From contig NZ_JBHUHP010000028.1 of the NCBI RefSeq assembly GCF_042682525.1, forward strand, positions 1 through 64,000: a stretch of 64,000 bases of DNA, in the 5' to 3' direction. This DNA comes from Blastococcus_B deserti. Lineage in GTDB: Bacteria > Actinomycetota > Actinomycetes > Mycobacteriales > Geodermatophilaceae. Below, one piece after another: positions 61,889 to 64,000 of the stretch (within the stretch, counting starts at the first letter, position 1; every line of letters starts with the position of its first letter). The notes under the pieces are model-generated. The model was not told where the DNA came from and searched no databases. It was given only the letters and a program-made list of their open reading frames with translations. Both the position numbers and the translations under genes were made by a program.

Positions 61889-62377
61889 GTGCAGGAGCTT
61901 CGAGTCGTCGGTGTCCGCGTCGAGCTGCCCGGGAACCAGCCCATCCTGCTGTTGAAGGAGACGCAGGGGGAGCGGTACCTGCCCATCTGGATCGGCGCGG
62001 TCGAGGCCGCCGCGATCGCCTTCGAGCAGCAGGGGGTCCGGCCGGCACGGCCCATGACCCACGACCTGCTCCGCGAGGTGGTGACCGCCCTGGGCGCCAC
62101 CCTCGAGGCGGTCAACATCACCGAGATGCGCGACGGCATCTACATCGCCGAGCTGGTGTTCGGCGACGAGCGGGTGGTCAGTGCCCGGCCCTCGGACGCC
62201 GTGGCGCTCGCCGTCCGCACCGGAGCCCCCATCTACGGCGCCGACGACCTGCTGGACGAGGTGGGGATCGAGATCCCCGACGAGCAGGAGGACGAGGTGG
62301 AGAAGTTCCGCGAGTTCCTCGACCAGATCTCGCCCGAGGACTTCGGCGCCGGGTCGGGCTCGGGCGGCTCCGCCTGA
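61889..62377 (+). CDS. Bifunctional nuclease family protein (DUF151)
   Basis: 162 aa. LPGNQPILLLKETQGERYLP, WIGAVEAAAIAFEQQGVRPA and RPMTHDLLREVVTALGATLE are DUF151 marks, as is SARPSDAVALAVRTGAPIY. Family members have RNase/DNase activity. An acidic C-terminal tail follows. It matches Rv1829 between the two MerR genes. GTG 61889 is preceded by CCGAGGAG. Confidence 0.92.
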   Translation: MQELRVVGVRVELPGNQPILLLKETQGERYLPIWIGAVEAAAIAFEQQGVRPARPMTHDLLREVVTALGATLEAVNITEMRDGIYIAELVFGDERVVSARPSDAVALAVRTGAPIYGADDLLDEVGIEIPDEQEDEVEKFREFLDQISPEDFGAGSGSGGSA

Positions 62378-62666
62378 ACGTGGGCCGCTCTGCCCACCCC
62401 TCGCAGGCTCGCGGCGGGACCATGCGGAGCGGTCGCTCCGACCGGAGGCCATCCATGCTCTATCGGCCGCGGCACCGCGGGACTCCACTCGAAATGATGA
62501 GGGAGGCGACACGCCGCCCCGCTCAGTTGACCGACCCTCGACCCCGGCTTACGGTCGGCGAACAACAACGGTGTGACACCTGAGGTCAGTGGGTGCAAGC
62601 CCATCCAGGCACGAAGCCGTCGACCCGCACCGCACCAGCGGCACGGGACCAGAGGAGGACGCTGAC
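62378..62666 (+). other. Leader region of the second MerR gene
   Basis: 289 bp without a supported gene. It holds TCGCAGGCTC (62401-62410), the loop sequence shared with the hairpins at 30896 and 59715. It also holds a run of small hairpin-forming elements (ACCTGAGGT near 62580; GGGTGCAAGCCC near 62594) just before the MerR start. These do not match a riboswitch class I can name. Confidence 0.35.
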
Positions 62667-63242
62667 GTGAGCGACCAGAGCGACGGCTCCCAGGGTCAGC
62701 TGTTCAGCGATGCCGCTGTCGGGGCCCCGCCGTACGACGAGGTCGACACCGACCTCGTCGGTTACCGCGGCCCGACGGCGTGCGCCGCTGCAGGCATCAC
62801 CTACCGCCAGCTGGACTACTGGGCCCGCACCGGCCTCGTGGCGCCGTCGGTGCGAAGCGCCACCGGGTCCGGCACCCAGCGGCTGTACTCCTTCCGCGAC
62901 ATCCTGGTGCTCAAGGTCGTGAAGCGGCTGCTGGACACCGGTGTCTCGCTCCAGAACATCCGCAAGGCCGTCGACCACCTGCGCACCCGCGGCATCAAGG
63001 ACCTCGCCAACGTGACGCTGTTCTCCGACGGCGCCACGGTCTACGAGTGCACCTCGGCCGAGGAGGTCGTCGACCTGCTGGCCGGCGGTCAGGGCGTCTT
63101 CGGCATCGCGGTCTCCGGGGCGCTGCGCGAGCTGTCCGGTGAGCTGGCCGAGCTGCCTGCCGAGCGCCTCGACGGCGCGCCGGTGCACTCCGCCGACGAC
63201 GAGCTCTCCCTCCGCCGTCGCCGTCGGGCCCAGACCGCCTGA
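62667..63242 (+). CDS. MerR family regulator (Rv1830 type)
   Basis: 191 aa. A ~25-aa variable start is followed by VGYRGPTACAAAGITYRQLD and YWARTGLVAPSVRSATGSGT, the HTH and wing of this atypical MerR group, then QRLYSFRDILVLKVVKRLLD. GTG 62667 has GAGGAGG 8 nt upstream. A strong terminator follows. Close homologues act on cell division and growth genes in mycobacteria; the direct targets here are unknown. Confidence 0.92.
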   Translation: MSDQSDGSQGQLFSDAAVGAPPYDEVDTDLVGYRGPTACAAAGITYRQLDYWARTGLVAPSVRSATGSGTQRLYSFRDILVLKVVKRLLDTGVSLQNIRKAVDHLRTRGIKDLANVTLFSDGATVYECTSAEEVVDLLAGGQGVFGIAVSGALRELSGELAELPAERLDGAPVHSADDELSLRRRRRAQTA

Positions 63243-63256
63243 TCCCGAGCCGGTCG

Positions 63257-63284
63257 GGGCCGCTCCGCGGCCGCGGAGCGGCCC
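63257..63284 (+). terminator. Intrinsic terminator after the second MerR gene
   Basis: A perfect 12-bp stem (GGGCCGCTCCGC 63257-63268 with GCGGAGCGGCCC 63273-63284) has a GGCC loop, followed by TTCGT. It lies 14 nt after the stop codon and isolates gcvP transcription from the upstream genes. Confidence 0.75.
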
Positions 63285-63431
63285 TTCGTGCGTCGGGGAG
63301 ATCGTGCTCCGGGTGGTCCTCGTGCTGTCGGGTACTGCGCGACCCCCGCACCGGGTGGCCGCCGGACCGGCGCCGGCGAGGAGGGTTCCGGCTCCGTCGG
63401 TGCCCACGGCAGCGCTGGTAGCGTGCCGGTA

Positions 63432-64000
63432 ATGGCCGACCGTGCTGAGACCGCGGGGCAGCCGGCGGGGGAGACCCTTCCGCCGCTGACCGGGTCGCTC
63501 CCGTCCTTGACGTCGCTGAACCCCGCCGGTGGCTTCGCCGACCGGCACATCGGCCCGCGCGCCGCCGACACCGCCGAGATGCTCGCCGCGGTCGGTCACC
63601 CGTCGCTGGAGGCCCTGGTGGACGCCTGCGTCCCCGAGGGGGTGCGGGACCGTACGCCGCTGGACCTCGCGCCGGCCGCGGACGAGGCGGCCGTGCTGGC
63701 ACTGCTGCGCGAACGCGCGGACGCCAACGACGTCTACACCTCGATGATCGGTCTGGGGTACCACGGAACGGTCACCCCGCCGGTCATCCAGCGCACGGTG
63801 CTCGAGAACCCCGCCTGGTACACCGCCTACACCCCGTACCAGCCCGAGATCAGCCAGGGCCGGCTCGAGGCGCTGATCAACTTCCAGACGATGATCGCCG
63901 ACCTCACCGGCCTACCGGTAGCCGGCGCCTCCATGCTGGACGAGGCGACGGCGGCCGCGGAGGCGATGACGCTCGTCCGGCGCGCCGGTCGGGCCACGGC
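63432..64000 (+). CDS. gcvP: Glycine dehydrogenase (decarboxylating), N-terminal part
   Basis: The first 189 codons are in the window; the gene runs off the end. FADRHIGPRAADTAEMLAAV, DVYTSMIGLGYHGTVTPPVI and NPAWYTAYTPYQPEISQGRL with FQTMIADLTGLPVAGASMLD are typical of GcvP. It decarboxylates glycine with pyridoxal phosphate and loads the H protein. The ATG is 8 nt after a TAGCGT hexamer (63419-63424), so the message may be leaderless. No glycine riboswitch is visible in the upstream 147 bp. Confidence 0.95.
   Translation, partial: MADRAETAGQPAGETLPPLTGSLPSLTSLNPAGGFADRHIGPRAADTAEMLAAVGHPSLEALVDACVPEGVRDRTPLDLAPAADEAAVLALLRERADANDVYTSMIGLGYHGTVTPPVIQRTVLENPAWYTAYTPYQPEISQGRLEALINFQTMIADLTGLPVAGASMLDEATAAAEAMTLVRRAGRAT

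Noticed and set aside
63285..63431. Glycine riboswitch ahead of gcvP
   Set aside because: The 147-bp region lacks the conserved glycine-aptamer core, and a TAGCGT -10 close to the ATG argues for a leaderless message.

Overview
The window is one contiguous stretch of a high-G+C actinobacterial chromosome. It shows dense operons with 1-, 4- and 8-nt overlaps, many GTG starts, hexamers such as TAGACT and TACACT as -10 elements, and two gene blocks whose order I recall from Mycobacterium tuberculosis (Rv1691-Rv1713 and Rv1822-Rv1832). Gene content (SteA/SteB, DUF1918, DUF2243, a GarA homologue) and the proline/alanine-rich protein style fit Geodermatophilaceae (Blastococcus, Modestobacter or Geodermatophilus type). 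The genus is an inference.

Layout. 1-340: end of an rRNA operon (23S 3' end, 5S, strong terminator). 0.4-6.8 kb: a repeat-rich R/G/D protein with a TPR-like tail, an IS110-family transposase remnant, an SSB paralogue, a DUF1015 protein, a TPR protein, a HAD phosphatase and an SCP2 protein. 7.0-10.9 kb: the tlyA-nadK-recN operon. 10.9-12.7 kb: a methyltransferase and a TetR regulator. 12.9-23.4 kb: steA-steB, then four tightly coupled envelope genes (MraY/WecA-like transferase, MurJ-like flippase, GT4 glycosyltransferase, membrane alkaline-phosphatase-superfamily protein), then pyrG and a Nudix hydrolase. 24.4-30.9 kb: ald, xerD (apparent CTG start), parA, a ribbon-helix-helix-like protein, scpA, scpB and rluB, i.e. 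chromosome resolution, segregation and condensation.

31-42.9 kb is a metabolic island for acetylated xylan oligosaccharides: a LacI regulator, two ABC permeases and a binding lipoprotein on the minus strand, then a cytoplasmic GH10 xylanase, GH3 glycosidase, CE7 acetyl esterase, xylA and xylB on the plus strand. A single AAACGTT-N6-AACGTTT operator sits between the divergent promoters. The logic is import, deacetylation, hydrolysis to xylose, isomerisation and phosphorylation. 43.2-45.7 kb returns to conserved genes (aroH, cmk, der); the start region of cmk is triplicated as a 48-bp tandem repeat.

45.7-56.5 kb is accessory: an MMPL transporter, tRNA-Pro(GGG), a TPR-LuxR regulator, GNAT and methyltransferase genes, a MarR-cupin operon with a readable promoter, a scrambled graveyard of histidine-kinase and GGDEF fragments, a tiny tyrosine-rich protein, DUF2243, DUF1918 and an EF-G-like GTPase. 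56.6-64 kb is the second conserved block: CDP-alcohol phosphatidyltransferase, DUF881, DUF1290, DUF881, gcvH, garA (with an added zinc ribbon), MerR, DUF151 nuclease, MerR, and the start of gcvP running off the end.

I did not find a CRISPR array, prophage, intact insertion sequence or recognised riboswitch. The most unusual items are the septation-linked envelope module, the multiplied cmk start, the IS110 remnant beside a nested hairpin, the mosaic kinase/GGDEF remnant, a perfect 22-bp inverted repeat after scpB, and a set of intergenic hairpins sharing one loop sequence.
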